64,000 nucleotides of DNA, taken from NCBI RefSeq assembly GCF_900698855.1, contig NZ_LR217698.1, forward strand, positions 310,001 to 374,000, given 5' to 3'. Shown here in pieces: positions 9,459 through 20,120 of the stretch. Source of the DNA: Erwinia_E haradaeae_F (GTDB taxonomy: Bacteria > Pseudomonadota > Gammaproteobacteria > Enterobacterales > Enterobacteriaceae). The notes beneath the pieces are model-generated. The model saw only the letters and a program-made list of their open reading frames with translations, ran no database searches and was not told the origin of the DNA. Position 1 is the stretch's first letter. The number at the start of each line of letters is the position of its first letter. The translations under genes were made by a program, and so were the position numbers.

Positions 9459-10581
9459 TTAGTTCCATTTTTTGAATAACCAATAATATTGCATAGATAA
9501 TTATTTTATAACATAAAAACAGTTATGATACCATTTTGGTTATATCGAAAGATAATATTTAAATTTATTTTGCATAGATTAAGTGATAGAAAAATATTAG
9601 AATCATTCTTTTTTAGGAAAAACAAAGGAGTAGAAGTCCCATACTGACATGATTTTATAATTATTTTTAAGTGATTGATCTTATAAATTGAGTATTTATA
9701 TTGCTTTACATGGTAAAGGTTTAATTATTTTATTATATAATTTATATATAGCATAACAGAGTTGATATTTTAATGTTTGTTTTTAAAACATTAGTGAAAT
9801 TTAATTTCAAATATAAATAATATAATTTTTATAATTTCTGAGATGTAAAAAATATTTTTTAGTCACAATTATTTTTATATTTTGTTTAGAATAAATATAG
9901 GTAATAACTAAAGGGCAATCGATAAGTGTTGTATATGCAATAGAGTATGGGTATTTATTGTAGTAATAGATCTAATTTTATACATGACATTGATTTTTGG
10001 TATAAAATATTACAAAAAATAAAATTTTAATTATTTAGGCATTATATATAAATATATATTTTCTATAACATCGAAAAATAGAGTAATAAAGATGTGGTAA
10101 TATGTAGGATTTCTTATAACAATTGTAAAATAAATGGTTCTATTTATATATAGAATTATTTATGATTTTTTGTAATATGAATATATTAATATTATATGGA
10201 TGTGAAATCATTGCCTTTATATTTTGATAAAATAATAATATTAGTTGTTGTATTCTTGGGATATAAAGATAATAATCATATTAATGAAGTTATAGAAAAA
10301 ATATCAGATTACAGTATATAGTTATTTATTGATGATATTCATAATTATTGATAATTCATTTTAATGTTTCAAAGATCATTAAAATTTAGATTACATACGT
10401 TTCATATCTCATGTATGTTTAAATCAAATGTATTTTGATATAGACGATTTCTATAATTTTACCGTTTATTAAAATATTGGTATTAGATATAATCTATAGT
10501 TGTTTTATAAAGAATGTGCCAGTTTATAACTGAGTTAATTGTTTTTTTAGTTAAGTTTTTTCTGGTCTTATTTTTATAATA
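9459..10581. other. Gene-free region between gmhB and asd
   Basis: Nothing recognisable as a gene on either strand. Two small inverted repeats sit side by side at 9771-9793 (TAATGTTT/AAACATTA) and 9795-9809 (TGAAATT-T-AATTTCA). Composition is very A+T rich throughout, with no coding-like island. Confidence 0.6.
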
Positions 10582-11169
10582 TTACAACTGTTTTTTACTT
10601 TGCTTAATAAGTAAAGGTAAATCTTTTAGACCATCTAATATCCAGTCTGCAATTTTTTTAGCGTTGGTTGAATTAATTATATTTTGGTTTTGAATTAATA
10701 TTTTCGTTCCAATACCAGCGGCTTTTGCTGCTTGCATGTCCTCGACCTTATCTCCTATCATATAGGAATTTAGCATATTAATGTGCAATCTTTTTTGAGC
10801 AGAAAAAAGCATTCCTGGTTTTGGTTTACGACAGTCACATGATTGTCGTAATTTTTCTATTACTGCATTAGGATGATGAGGACAGAAATAGACAGCTGTT
10901 AAATGAATATGATGTTTTCTAAGAAATGAAGACATCCAATGTGTTAATTGGATGAATTGATTTTCACTAAAAATACCACGACCAATACCAGATTGGTTGG
11001 TTATTAATACTAAAATAAATCCCATTGTTATTAGTTCGCGCATCGCCTCAATAGCTCCATCAATAAATTCAAAATTTTTACTATCTGAGATGTATCCGTG
11101 ATCGATATTAATCGTCCCATCTCGATCAAAAAAATTGCTGGTACTTTCTTTAGATTCATTGTTTTCCAA
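10582..11169 (-). CDS. gmhB: D-glycero-beta-D-manno-heptose-1,7-bisphosphate 7-phosphatase
   Basis: Removes the 7-phosphate during ADP-heptose synthesis for the LPS inner core. HAD-superfamily phosphatase of 195 residues (E. coli 191). Motif I DRDGT carries the nucleophile, TNQSG is motif II, and zinc-binding CPHHP with CDCRKPKPGM follows; the C-terminal GDKVEDMQAA is motif IV. The only usable start is TTG at 11,169, without a clear ribosome binding site, and the first 14 residues differ from the family, so the true N-terminus is uncertain. It implies that heptose is still added to LPS; other heptose genes are not in the window. Confidence 0.93.
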   Translation of the reverse strand: MENNESKESTSNFFDRDGTINIDHGYISDSKNFEFIDGAIEAMRELITMGFILVLITNQSGIGRGIFSENQFIQLTHWMSSFLRKHHIHLTAVYFCPHHPNAVIEKLRQSCDCRKPKPGMLFSAQKRLHINMLNSYMIGDKVEDMQAAKAAGIGTKILIQNQNIINSTNAKKIADWILDGLKDLPLLIKQSKKQL

Positions 11170-13106
11170 TTTGATTGTTTTTATGTAGTGACAAATAGAA
11201 ATAATTAAAAATGTTTAATAAAGAAGGAGGACTTTATAAGTATCTTTGAAATTGTTACATATTCTAAATAACATATATCTATATACATGATATATAATTT
11301 TATATCTATTTTAATATAGAGTCGTATTTATACTCTAGTGATAAAGTTATATAAACCAAGAAGAGTGACTATGTGTATGCATTAACATCATGATATTTAA
11401 GTGATCATAATAGTAAAATTAGATTAAACTTTTTATTACAGTAAAATTATATAAATATTGATTGTTTTTAAATGCCTATCCCATGCGTTTAATAATTCAA
11501 TCATCGTTAGTACATAGACTACTATTTTAGTACTAAGTTGTTATTATTGTTTATTTCTAATAGATAATATATGTCATTATGAATTATATTTCATAATTAA
11601 ATTTAATTATTATATAAATAGAATTTAGCGTTTTTAATATTCTTGATCTGATGTAAAAGGATGAGTTTGATTTCATATTATAATTTATTTTTAAATAATT
11701 ATTATATTTGGGGTATATTTAGTTTGAATTACATTTTTTAGGTCTAAAGAATATTTATTTTTTATTGCATGTTGATAAAGTGTAAGTTTATTCACGTGTA
11801 TTGTATTTGATGATTTTTAATGTAAGATTTTATATGTGATAAACAATGTTTATTTAATATAAATTATATCATTGATCTATCAAAAGATCGGTTTTATACT
11901 AGAATATTTTTTAGCTCTATCTTCAGAGGTCTAAAGTCTAAATATTTACTAATATGAAGTGAAACTAATAATTTACTTAATGAAATTCTTTGTGTATGAA
12001 CAAAGATATGTTTTTTTGATTTAAAATTGATCAAACAAAAAAAGTTTGTTTTATTAGCTAATAATGCATTATGGTTTAATATTTTATTTATCAATATATC
12101 TGTATGTAAAGATTATTACAGGAAGAAAAATGAAATCATTATATTTAATGATGAATTTTTAATTACATTAATTGTAAAATAAAGAATGTAATATATATGA
12201 ATTAAATGACAAGATCAATAATCTGAAACAAGAAAAATATTATTAAGATAATATTTATTTCCATCAGACTATAATCAATTGATTATGCAATAAGTTTAAG
12301 ATTATTCATGATAATATGCGATATATATAAAATGTTGGAATCATTGATTATCTTATATTTTGGAAAAATATCTATCGATATAGGTATATAGACATACACT
12401 AAATCATTTACATATTAAAAGTCACTAGTATTGATAGTTTTGGTAATTAAGTTAATTTTTTAAAAAATTGAGTTGTTCATAATTTATCATTATCGATTTT
12501 GTGTAATTAAAGGTGATTTTTTCTCTATTTATATTTTTTATCTGGAGTTTTCTAGTTTTATATAGTTTTTCTACAATTTAATAATTTGATATTGATAAAG
12601 GAATTATATATATCATTAATATTTTAAATTAGATTACAGATGACTCATAATTCCTGCTATTATGATAAAAGAATTTAATATTTCTATATAATGAAATATA
12701 TAATAAATATATGTTTCAGTTGATTTTTATATACAATTTTCTAATAATATTGAATTATTAGGTATTATTTATGTGTGCAACTGTCTTAATTAAGTTACTT
12801 GCGCAGAACGGTATGGCTCAAGAGATTATGTTAATAATATAAAAGTTATGATATTTTAATGATATTATAATGATCTTATGTATAAATAGGATTGTAAATT
12901 ATCTGGTTATGTTTTTTTGTATAAGAAATATGTATCTTTAGATAAAAGAGAAAAGAGATGCAAGAGAAAAGTTTAAATTTTTTATAATGATATTTATTTA
13001 AAAATCTATCTTCTAAATTATTCATAGATAGTTATTGAGAAGACATCTACCAGATTAAATCTTATTTCTCATTTAGTTTTACATAATTATTAAATTAAAT
13101 GAATTG
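11170..13106. other. Gene-free region between map and gmhB
   Basis: In E. coli glnD follows map; no part of it is recognisable here. A 66-codon minus-strand frame at 11,894-12,094 looks random. Present are: AAGGAGGA at 11,223 without a start codon; a hairpin with one G-T pair at 11,468-11,492; the 16-nt palindrome ATAATCAATTGATTAT at 12,271-12,286; a hairpin CTAATAAT/ATTATTAG at 12,741-12,761; and directly after it a 23-codon frame of coding-like composition at 12,771-12,842, reported under findings. Confidence 0.55.
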
Positions 13107-13892
13107 TTAACCAACCAGTATTGGAATTGTTTCACTTTGACGAAGAGTTAAAATTTCATAGCTATTCTGAGTTACTAGAATAGTATGTTCGTATTGCGCT
13201 GATAGACTATGGTCTTGAGTTTTTACTGTCCAGCCATCTTTCATAATTCGAATTTGACAGTTACCCACGTTAACCATTGGTTCAATGGTAAATATCATGC
13301 CTGGTTGTAAAATTATTCCATTATCATAAGATTTATAATGAAGAACCTGTGGGTTTTCATGAAAGTTCTTTCCAATACCGTGACCACAATATTCACGTAC
13401 TATTGAGAATCCGTGTTTTTCAACAAATTTTTGAATATGATATCCTAGTGTTTGCAAGCGAATTCCTGGTTTTACAAGCTGAACTGCATAGTAGAGACTT
13501 TTTTGCGTTATATCACACAGGTGATATGCTTGGGTACTGGTGTTGCCAACTATAAACATAGTAGACGTGTCTCCATGGTAATCATCTTTAAGTACCGTAA
13601 CGTCAATGTTTACAATATCACTATTTTTTAAGATTTGGTCTTCACTAGGGATACCGTGACAAACAACATCATTAACTGAAATGCATACAGATTTTGGAAA
13701 ACCACGATACCCTAAGCAGGCAGATATAGCATGTTGTTTATTCACGATATAATCGTGACAAAGACGATCTAATTCAGCGGTACTAACGCCTTGAATAACA
13801 TATGGCTTAATCATGTCAAGTACTTCCGCTGCTAGCATACCGGCTATTCTCATTTTTTGTATTTCTTTATTAGTTTTGATTGGAATATTCAT
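13107..13892 (-). CDS. map: Type I methionine aminopeptidase
   Basis: Removes the N-terminal methionine from nascent proteins; essential in bacteria. 261 residues (E. coli 264). All five metal ligands of the pita-bread fold can be seen in order: Asp in NIDVTV, Asp in YHGDTS, His in CGHGIG, Glu in TIEPM and Glu in AQYEHT. ATG at 13,892. Oriented away from rpsB, as in E. coli, though the gap of 1.35 kb is several times larger than there. Confidence 0.97.
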   Translation of the reverse strand: MNIPIKTNKEIQKMRIAGMLAAEVLDMIKPYVIQGVSTAELDRLCHDYIVNKQHAISACLGYRGFPKSVCISVNDVVCHGIPSEDQILKNSDIVNIDVTVLKDDYHGDTSTMFIVGNTSTQAYHLCDITQKSLYYAVQLVKPGIRLQTLGYHIQKFVEKHGFSIVREYCGHGIGKNFHENPQVLHYKSYDNGIILQPGMIFTIEPMVNVGNCQIRIMKDGWTVKTQDHSLSAQYEHTILVTQNSYEILTLRQSETIPILVG

Positions 13893-15245
13893 TTTTTTTC
13901 CAAGTTGATAATTATTTTTTAACTAGTTCTATAATTGTATTAGTAAGTATTAGCAAAGATATAATTAATATGGCAGAACAATTCATTTCATTCTAGAAAG
14001 AATAAGTGAAGATGTGTAGTAATTTTAATAACTTTCATGTGCTTTCGGCCTGATATTACATATCAAATTAACTGACGGATTTTTATTGCCATAATTAATG
14101 AACATATATGTTTCTATGTTTTAGGAAAATTAGTTCATAATAAGTTGTAATTTTATTTATTATATTTAAATGTGGTTTTTTTAGTATTTAGATGAATAAG
14201 GTTGTCCTGAAATACTGTGTAAGTCAAAATCTTTTTAAGATCAAGAGTCATTATAATATATGACTATGAATTAGAGTAGTTGTCTAGTTATAAAAAATAT
14301 TAGGCGATTTTTGAAGATATAAATTCATTTACATAGATTGCTATACAAGTGTTAGTTGGTAGTTAACATCAAGATTTGAGTAAAACACTGTAAGGATCTA
14401 GATGATTCGTTTAGATCTATCAAGTATATTATATGTGTAACTGAGAACCTGTAAAAGATTATTTGTAATTTGCATACTTCTTGTAGAATCAGAAAGAAGT
14501 GCTAAAGTTAAGTGATAGATTACGATTTTTATGGATTTAATAACGGTAAAATAAGGGTGTAGAATGTAAAGATTAACATTGTTTAAATTTAATTTAGCGT
14601 TTTCATGAAAGTAATAAACAATATTTCAATATTGAGAGCGTGATGGGTTTGTCTTATTTTTTACCATCGAAAGGGATTATGCTCTTAAATTAGGGTAGAA
14701 ATAACTATAATTTTCCGTTCTTTAACTAAAATATTCGTTTAGCTGTTTAGATCTTTCTACGCATAATAGATTCTTTATGTTTTCATTATTTTTTAATAAT
14801 CGAAATCGTATTTTAACCAAGACGATATTTCTTAAAATACTCAATGAATGATTGAACAAAATTAAGATATTATATCTCGGTCGTTGATAGTTGTGTCTGA
14901 ATTAAAAAGAAAAGATAGATAAGTGTTAGTGAAGATGTTAGTTTTTTTATTTAGATTTTATAATAACTGGGCGTTATATTATAGATGGATGGTTGGTGTA
15001 TGTCGTTTTTTATTAGATAGGACTGAACTGGAACGTCTATGTTGATTTAGGTTTAAGGTTCGAATTAGTTGTGCCAGTAATTATAATAACAAGTTTATAT
15101 AATTATTAGTATATTTAAAACTATATCTACAATAGACTGATCAACATTAAATATATTTTTATTTTTATTTGATAAAAATGAAAACTCCTACATTATAGGA
15201 TGCTTAGCGCTTTGATTTTAAACAATTATATTTATAGAGGTGATC
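13893..15245. other. Gene-free region between map and rpsB, including the rpsB leader
   Basis: Divergent promoters for map and rpsB must lie here. The right half (about 14.5-15.1 kb) is less A+T rich than other gene-free DNA and has short frames of coding-like composition (for example 15,026-15,115, about 29 codons, no start codon). I cannot assign them, and they may be remains of a lost gene. A 16-nt near-palindrome, CAATATT-TC-AATATTG, is at 14,619-14,634. Confidence 0.5.
15169..15196 (+). promoter_or_regulatory. Candidate sigma-70 promoter of rpsB-tsf
   Basis: TTGATA (15,169-15,174) and CATTAT (15,191-15,196) are separated by 16 bp and followed by a GC-rich stretch GGATGCTTAGCGC. A GC-rich discriminator after the -10 box is typical of ribosomal-protein promoters under stringent control. 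It leaves a leader of roughly 40-50 nt before rpsB, which in E. coli is the site of S2 autoregulation. Both boxes are imperfect, and such matches are common in A+T-rich DNA. Confidence 0.4.
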
Positions 15246-15989
15246 ATGGTAACTATTTCCATGCACGACATGTTACAAGCTGGTGTGCATTTTGGTCACC
15301 AGACGCGTTACTGGAATCCAAAGATGAAGCCATTTATCTTTGGTTCTCGTAATAAGGTGCATATTATTAATCTTGAGAAAACTGTTCCTATGTTTAATGA
15401 GGCTTTATCTGAATTAAAAAAGATATCATCCCGTAAAGGAAAAATTCTTTTTGTGGGCACTAAACGTGCTGCAAGCGCATCTATCAAGGAACATGCTATC
15501 AATTGCAATCAATTTTTTGTCAATCACCGCTGGCTTGGTGGAATGCTAACCAATTGGAAAACTGTACGACAGTCAATTAAGCATCTAAAAGATTTAGAAA
15601 TTCAGTCTCAGGATGGTACTTTTGATAAATTGACAAAGAAAGAAGTTCTGATTCGTGCTGGTAAGTTAGCCAAGCTTGAGAATAGTTTAGGTGGAATTAA
15701 AGAAATGGGGGGGCTGCCAGATGCGCTTTTTGTGGTCGATGCCTATCATGAAGAGATTGCGATCAAAGAAGCAAATAATTTAGGGATTCCAGTGTTTGCT
15801 ATTGTTGATACTAACTCGAATCCAGATGGTGTCGATTTTATTATTCCCGGAAACGATGATGCGATTCGCGCAGTTAGTCTGTATTTAAATATAGTGGAAA
15901 ATGTAGTTTGTGAAGGACTATTTCTAAATATGCCACAAAATTTGGAAGAAGTCCATATGATTTCTCAGGAAGAAAACTTACCATGTTAG
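15246..15989 (+). CDS. rpsB: Ribosomal protein S2
   Basis: Small-subunit protein S2, bound late to the 30S head-body junction together with S1. The N-terminus SMHDMLQAGVHFGHQTRYW and the blocks FVNHRWLGGMLTNW, LGGIKEMGGLPDALFVVD and PGNDDAIRAV are those of S2. 247 residues (E. coli 241), with a few extra and divergent C-terminal residues. The frame allows GTG at 15,240, but ATG at 15,246 matches the family and has GAGGTGAT just upstream. First gene of the rpsB-tsf operon. Confidence 0.97.
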   Translation: MVTISMHDMLQAGVHFGHQTRYWNPKMKPFIFGSRNKVHIINLEKTVPMFNEALSELKKISSRKGKILFVGTKRAASASIKEHAINCNQFFVNHRWLGGMLTNWKTVRQSIKHLKDLEIQSQDGTFDKLTKKEVLIRAGKLAKLENSLGGIKEMGGLPDALFVVDAYHEEIAIKEANNLGIPVFAIVDTNSNPDGVDFIIPGNDDAIRAVSLYLNIVENVVCEGLFLNMPQNLEEVHMISQEENLPC

Positions 15990-16170
15990 GTATAGATTAT
16001 CTTTCTATATAAATTTAAGGTATTTTACTTGAAAAGTTTGTTATTTACAGTTTTAGATGCATGGGTGTTGTATAGTTTGTGGAAAAAAGAGAGATGAATC
16101 TTCAAAGCTATAGTTTAGATTTAATCTATAAGTATATGATTTATAGAGCCGAGTAAACTGAGGGCAGATC

Positions 16171-16971
16171 ATGGTAGATATTACAAGTGCTTTAGTAAAA
16201 GAATTGCGTGAGCGCACAAATGCAGGCATTGTTGACTGTAAGAAAGCTCTGACTGTCTCTTCTGGTAATATTGAATTAGCAATTGAAAATATGCGTAAAT
16301 CTGGAGCTATTAAAGCCGCAAAAAAAACAGGAAATGTCGTCTCAGAGGGAATAGTAAACATAAAAACTGAAAGCAATTACGGTGTAATGATTGAGGTTAA
16401 TTGTGAAACTGATTTTGTAGCTAAACATTCTAGTTTTCAGTTGTTTGTGAATCGAGTTCTTAATGCTTCTTTTGCTGATAAAATTAATGATCTTATGGTT
16501 TTAAGAGCTAAGTTTGAAGAAGAACGTATAAAACTTATTGTAACGATGGGTGAAAATATTAACATTCGTCGTTTAGCTGTGATAGAGGGTGAATTAATAA
16601 GTTATTACTTGCATAACACGCGTATTGGAGTTCTTCTCTCTACGATTTCAGATGATACAGAATTTTCTAAACAAATTGCTATGCATATTGCAGCAAGTCA
16701 ACCTGAATATATAACGCCAGAAGATATATCTAAAGAGGTAATACAGAATGAGACTGAAATTCAGTTAGGTATTGCTATGCAATCTGGTAAGTCAAAAGAA
16801 ATTGCTGAAAAAATAATACAAGGTCGCATGCAGAAATTTATGGATAGAGTGTCACTTACCGGCCAGACTTTTATTCTGAATCAGAATAAGACTGTAGGTC
16901 AGTGTTTAAAAGAAAAAGATGCATCTGTTGTGGGTTTTGTACGATTTGAAGTTGGTGATTCTATTAGATAA
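16171..16971 (+). CDS. tsf: Elongation factor Ts, shortened at the C-terminus
   Basis: Guanine-nucleotide exchange factor for EF-Tu. The N-terminal domain LVKELRERTNAGIVDCKKAL and the TDFVAK motif that inserts into EF-Tu to displace magnesium (here VNCETDFVAKH) are intact. The protein has 266 residues against 283 in E. coli: it stops right after GFVRFEVGDSIR, so the C-terminal module (last about 17 residues), which in E. coli EF-Ts contacts EF-Tu, is missing. ATG with GAGGGCAG upstream. 181 bp after rpsB. A 7-bp hairpin at 16,992-17,011 lies just past the stop. Confidence 0.96.
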   Translation: MVDITSALVKELRERTNAGIVDCKKALTVSSGNIELAIENMRKSGAIKAAKKTGNVVSEGIVNIKTESNYGVMIEVNCETDFVAKHSSFQLFVNRVLNASFADKINDLMVLRAKFEEERIKLIVTMGENINIRRLAVIEGELISYYLHNTRIGVLLSTISDDTEFSKQIAMHIAASQPEYITPEDISKEVIQNETEIQLGIAMQSGKSKEIAEKIIQGRMQKFMDRVSLTGQTFILNQNKTVGQCLKEKDASVVGFVRFEVGDSIR

Positions 16972-17167
16972 AAGAGATTAAAATAATCTAATATCAGATT
17001 CAATTCTGATAAGAATATCTTCATAGATTAACAAGTATCAAGTGGTGTCTAATAAATTAAATCTTGATTTCAATAATTCAAGAATTTTGATATTAACATA
17101 ATACTCTTAAGATGATATCAGAAAAATAGTGAAATTTTACTAAAGGTGTCATCTGGGGGGGATAAGA

Positions 17168-17893
17168 ATGAACACTAATACAAAACTTATATATCAACGG
17201 GTGCTTCTTAAGCTTAGTGGAGAGGCGTTAAAGGGTTCTGAAGTTTTTGGTCTTGATGCCAATATACTTGAAAGGATCGCGATAGAATTAAAAGAATTAG
17301 TAGCATTGGGTGCTCAGATTGGTATAGTGATTGGAGGAGGAAATTTTTTTCGTGGATCTGGATTATCGAAAGTTGGTATGAACCGTGTAATTGCTGATCA
17401 CATGGGGATGTTAGCAACAGTAATGAATGGTTTAGCTATGTTTGATGCTTTAAATCGCATTTATGTAAAGACATCTCTAATGTCTTCTATTTCTTTAAAT
17501 GGGTTATGTGATAGCTATAGTTGGTCTAAAGCTATGCGATTACTATATCATAATCGAGTGGTAATTTTTTCTTCTGGTACTGGTAATCCATTTTTTACTA
17601 CTGACTCTGCTGCTTGCTTGCGTGGTATTGAAATTGAGGCAGATATAGTATTAAAAGCGACTAACGTAGATGGTGTTTATTCTTCTGATCCGAAGAATGA
17701 TCCGGGAGCAGTTTTATATGAGAAACTCTCTTACTCTGATGTATTAAAGAAAGAATTAACAGTTATGGATCTATCAGCTTTTATGTTGGCTCGAGATTAT
17801 TCACTTCCTATTTGCGTATTTAATATAAACAAATTTGGTGCGCTTCGTCGTGTTCTTATGGGTGAAAAAGAAGGAACACTGATTATGCATTAA
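17168..17893 (+). CDS. pyrH: Uridylate kinase
   Basis: Hexameric bacterial UMP kinase of the amino-acid-kinase fold; makes UDP for nucleic acids and for nucleotide sugars such as those used by Ugd and the Lpx enzymes. 241 residues, equal to E. coli. Nucleotide and substrate loops KLSGEAL, IGGGNFFRG, GTGNPFFTTDSAACLRG and KATNVDGVY are present. The start ATG at 17,168 has a run of seven G (17,155-17,161) as ribosome binding site, striking in such A+T-rich DNA. 196 bp after tsf. Confidence 0.97.
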   Translation: MNTNTKLIYQRVLLKLSGEALKGSEVFGLDANILERIAIELKELVALGAQIGIVIGGGNFFRGSGLSKVGMNRVIADHMGMLATVMNGLAMFDALNRIYVKTSLMSSISLNGLCDSYSWSKAMRLLYHNRVVIFSSGTGNPFFTTDSAACLRGIEIEADIVLKATNVDGVYSSDPKNDPGAVLYEKLSYSDVLKKELTVMDLSAFMLARDYSLPICVFNINKFGALRRVLMGEKEGTLIMH

Positions 17894-18033
17894 TATTATG
17901 CACTAAGATTTTTTTTCGATATTGGAAAGTACGTATGTTTCTAAGAGTTGCTAAAAAATACTTTATATTTAAAGTGTTCCAAATTTTCTAGTAGTATATT
18001 AGGAAATTTTATATAGAATCTAAGGAATAGAAT

Positions 18034-18591
18034 TTGATTAACGACATTAAAAAAGATATAGAAATACGCATGGAAAAATGTGTAGAAGTGTTTATCACTC
18101 AGGTTCGTAAAGTGCGAACTGGGCGAGCTGCACCATCTCTTCTAGATGGTATCATGATTAACTATTATGGCTCTTTAACTCCACTTGCTCAACTGTCTAG
18201 CATAACTGTAGAGAATTCGCGCACTTTAAAAATTAATCTCTTTGATCCCTCAATGAGTTCTTTAGTTGAGAAAGCTATTATCACCTCTGATCTTGGTTTA
18301 AACCCAAGATCAGAAGCAGGGGGCATCCGAGTTCCATTACCAACATTGACTGAAGAGCGTCGTCATAAATTAATTAAATTGGTTCGAGGTGAAGCGGAAA
18401 AAGGTCGTATAGCTTTACGTAATATACGACGTGATGTAAATGATAAACTAAAAATATTGATTAAAGATACAAAGATGAATGAAGAAAGTATTCGCCATAT
18501 ACAAGATATGATACAAAAAAAAACCGGTATTTTTATTAAGAAAATCGATTCTATATTGGCAGAAAAAGAAAAAGAATTATTAGATTTTTAG
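18034..18591 (+). CDS. frr: Ribosome recycling factor
   Basis: Splits post-termination ribosomes together with EF-G. 185 residues, the same as E. coli. The three-helix bundle motifs VRTGRAAPSLLDGI and VPLPTLTEERR are intact. The start is TTG at 18,034, with AAGGA at 18,022-18,026 and the N-terminus INDIKKD aligning with E. coli ISDIRKD; no ATG fits. Between pyrH and dxr, as in E. coli. The palindrome TCTCTCTTTAAGAGAGA at 18,642-18,658 lies between its stop and dxr. Confidence 0.96.
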   Translation: MINDIKKDIEIRMEKCVEVFITQVRKVRTGRAAPSLLDGIMINYYGSLTPLAQLSSITVENSRTLKINLFDPSMSSLVEKAIITSDLGLNPRSEAGGIRVPLPTLTEERRHKLIKLVRGEAEKGRIALRNIRRDVNDKLKILIKDTKMNEESIRHIQDMIQKKTGIFIKKIDSILAEKEKELLDF

Positions 18592-18733
18592 TATTTTACC
18601 GATTATCAATTTGATTATTGAGAATTAAATTAATCATGCAGTCTCTCTTTAAGAGAGATCAAAGTTGTGTACCAAACGCGTTAGTTTGCCTTTACATTTG
18701 AGACTACTAAATTTTATTTTTTTGAGTAAAAGA

Positions 18734-19933
18734 ATGAAAAAATTAACTATCCTCGGTTCCACTGGATCTATTGGCAGGAGTACGTTATCTGTAGTACGAA
18801 AAAATCCTCACCTGTTTATTATTAAAGCTCTTGTTGCTGATAAAAATGTTCAGATGATAGCAGAGCAGTGTTATGAATTTCGTCCTGATTTTGCTGTTAT
18901 GTCAGATCAATTAGCTGCAAACAAACTTCGTGAGATCTTAATAGACATTCAGATTCCTACTAAGGTGTTAGGTGGGGAACAGGCTATCAGTGAAATTGCT
19001 TCTTTAGATGATGTTGATCAGGTCATGGTCGCCATTGTAGGCATGGTAGCTTTATTACCAACTCTATCTGCTATTAAGTCGGGAAAACAGGTTTTATTAG
19101 CAAATAAAGAGTCATTAGTAAGCAGTGGTCGTTTTTTAGTAGAAGCAGTGAGAGATTCTACTGCTCAACTATTACCGATAGATAGTGAGCATAATGCTAT
19201 TTTTCAGAGCCTTCCTTATAATCTACAGGAAAATCTTGGTTTTTTATCGACAGAGAAGCATGGTATTGAGAATATTATTCTTACAGGTTCTGGGGGTCCA
19301 TTCCGTGAGATTTCATTGTCAAAATTAGATCAGATTACACCAGATCAAGCTTGTTTGCATCCAAACTGGTCAATGGGCCAGAAGATTTCAATTGATTCAG
19401 CTACGATGATGAATAAAGGGTTGGAATATATTGCAGTTAAGTGGTTATTTAATGTTTCTTTTTCTCAGATTGAAGTTATTCTGCATCCTCAGTCTGTTAT
19501 TCATTCTATGATTCGTTATTGTGATGGTAGTGTAATGGCACAAATGAGTTCTCCTGATATGCGTGTACCTATTTCTTATGCGATGGGCTGGCCTGATCGA
19601 ATACAATCTGGTTCATCTTCTCTTAATTTTAAGAATATTGAAGCGATTACTTTTTCTGAACCGGATTATTCACGTTATCCCTGTTTGAAACTAGCAATTG
19701 AGGCTGGTTTATCTGGTCAAGCAAGCACAATTATACTGAATGCTGCTAATGAAATTGCGGTGGCGGCATTTTTAGATTCAAAAATTGGTTTTACTGATAT
19801 AGCTAGACTAAATAGTATGGTTTTGGAGCATCTGCTTTGCAAAGAACCAGGGAGTATTGAAGAGGTTTTTGCTATTGATTGTGAGGCTCGTTCCGTATCA
19901 AAAGCATTACTGCGACATTTTCCCTTAAAGTAA
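18734..19933 (+). CDS. dxr: 1-deoxy-D-xylulose 5-phosphate reductoisomerase
   Basis: First committed step of the MEP isoprenoid pathway (DXP to MEP, NADPH). 399 residues (E. coli 398). The NADP loop LGSTGSIGRST, ANKESLVSSG and the metal site IDSEHNAIFQ are present. The frame is open from 18,665, but the ATG at 18,734 matches the family start MKKLTILGSTG. Followed by uppS, the pathway's user for the undecaprenyl carrier. Later steps (IspG, IspH) need reduced flavodoxin, which fldA in this window could supply. Confidence 0.97.
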   Translation: MKKLTILGSTGSIGRSTLSVVRKNPHLFIIKALVADKNVQMIAEQCYEFRPDFAVMSDQLAANKLREILIDIQIPTKVLGGEQAISEIASLDDVDQVMVAIVGMVALLPTLSAIKSGKQVLLANKESLVSSGRFLVEAVRDSTAQLLPIDSEHNAIFQSLPYNLQENLGFLSTEKHGIENIILTGSGGPFREISLSKLDQITPDQACLHPNWSMGQKISIDSATMMNKGLEYIAVKWLFNVSFSQIEVILHPQSVIHSMIRYCDGSVMAQMSSPDMRVPISYAMGWPDRIQSGSSSLNFKNIEAITFSEPDYSRYPCLKLAIEAGLSGQASTIILNAANEIAVAAFLDSKIGFTDIARLNSMVLEHLLCKEPGSIEEVFAIDCEARSVSKALLRHFPLK

Positions 19934-20120
19934 TTGTGGCGTACTTTCATCATTATAGTTAATTGTGAGCAATATAGAGAAATGGTATAGTCGTTCTATA
20001 AATTAGTGAACGTTACAGTGCAGTCCAATCGATTTAGCCTATATAATCGCAGATATTTAATGTTAACGGAGTGACAGATTTCAGAATGTATTCATTTCTG
20101 AATTAAAGGAATTATTACGT

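Noticed and set aside
11894..12094. 66-codon minus-strand open frame
   Set aside because: No ribosome binding site, no similarity I can see to glnD or any family; frames of this length are expected by chance a few times in this amount of A+T-rich DNA.
11170..13106. glnD pseudogene downstream of map
   Set aside because: Position fits E. coli order, but no frame or fragment resembles GlnD.
15056..15080. Second T-loop-like string (GGTTCGAATT) before rpsB
   Set aside because: The T stem does not pair and no cloverleaf fits.
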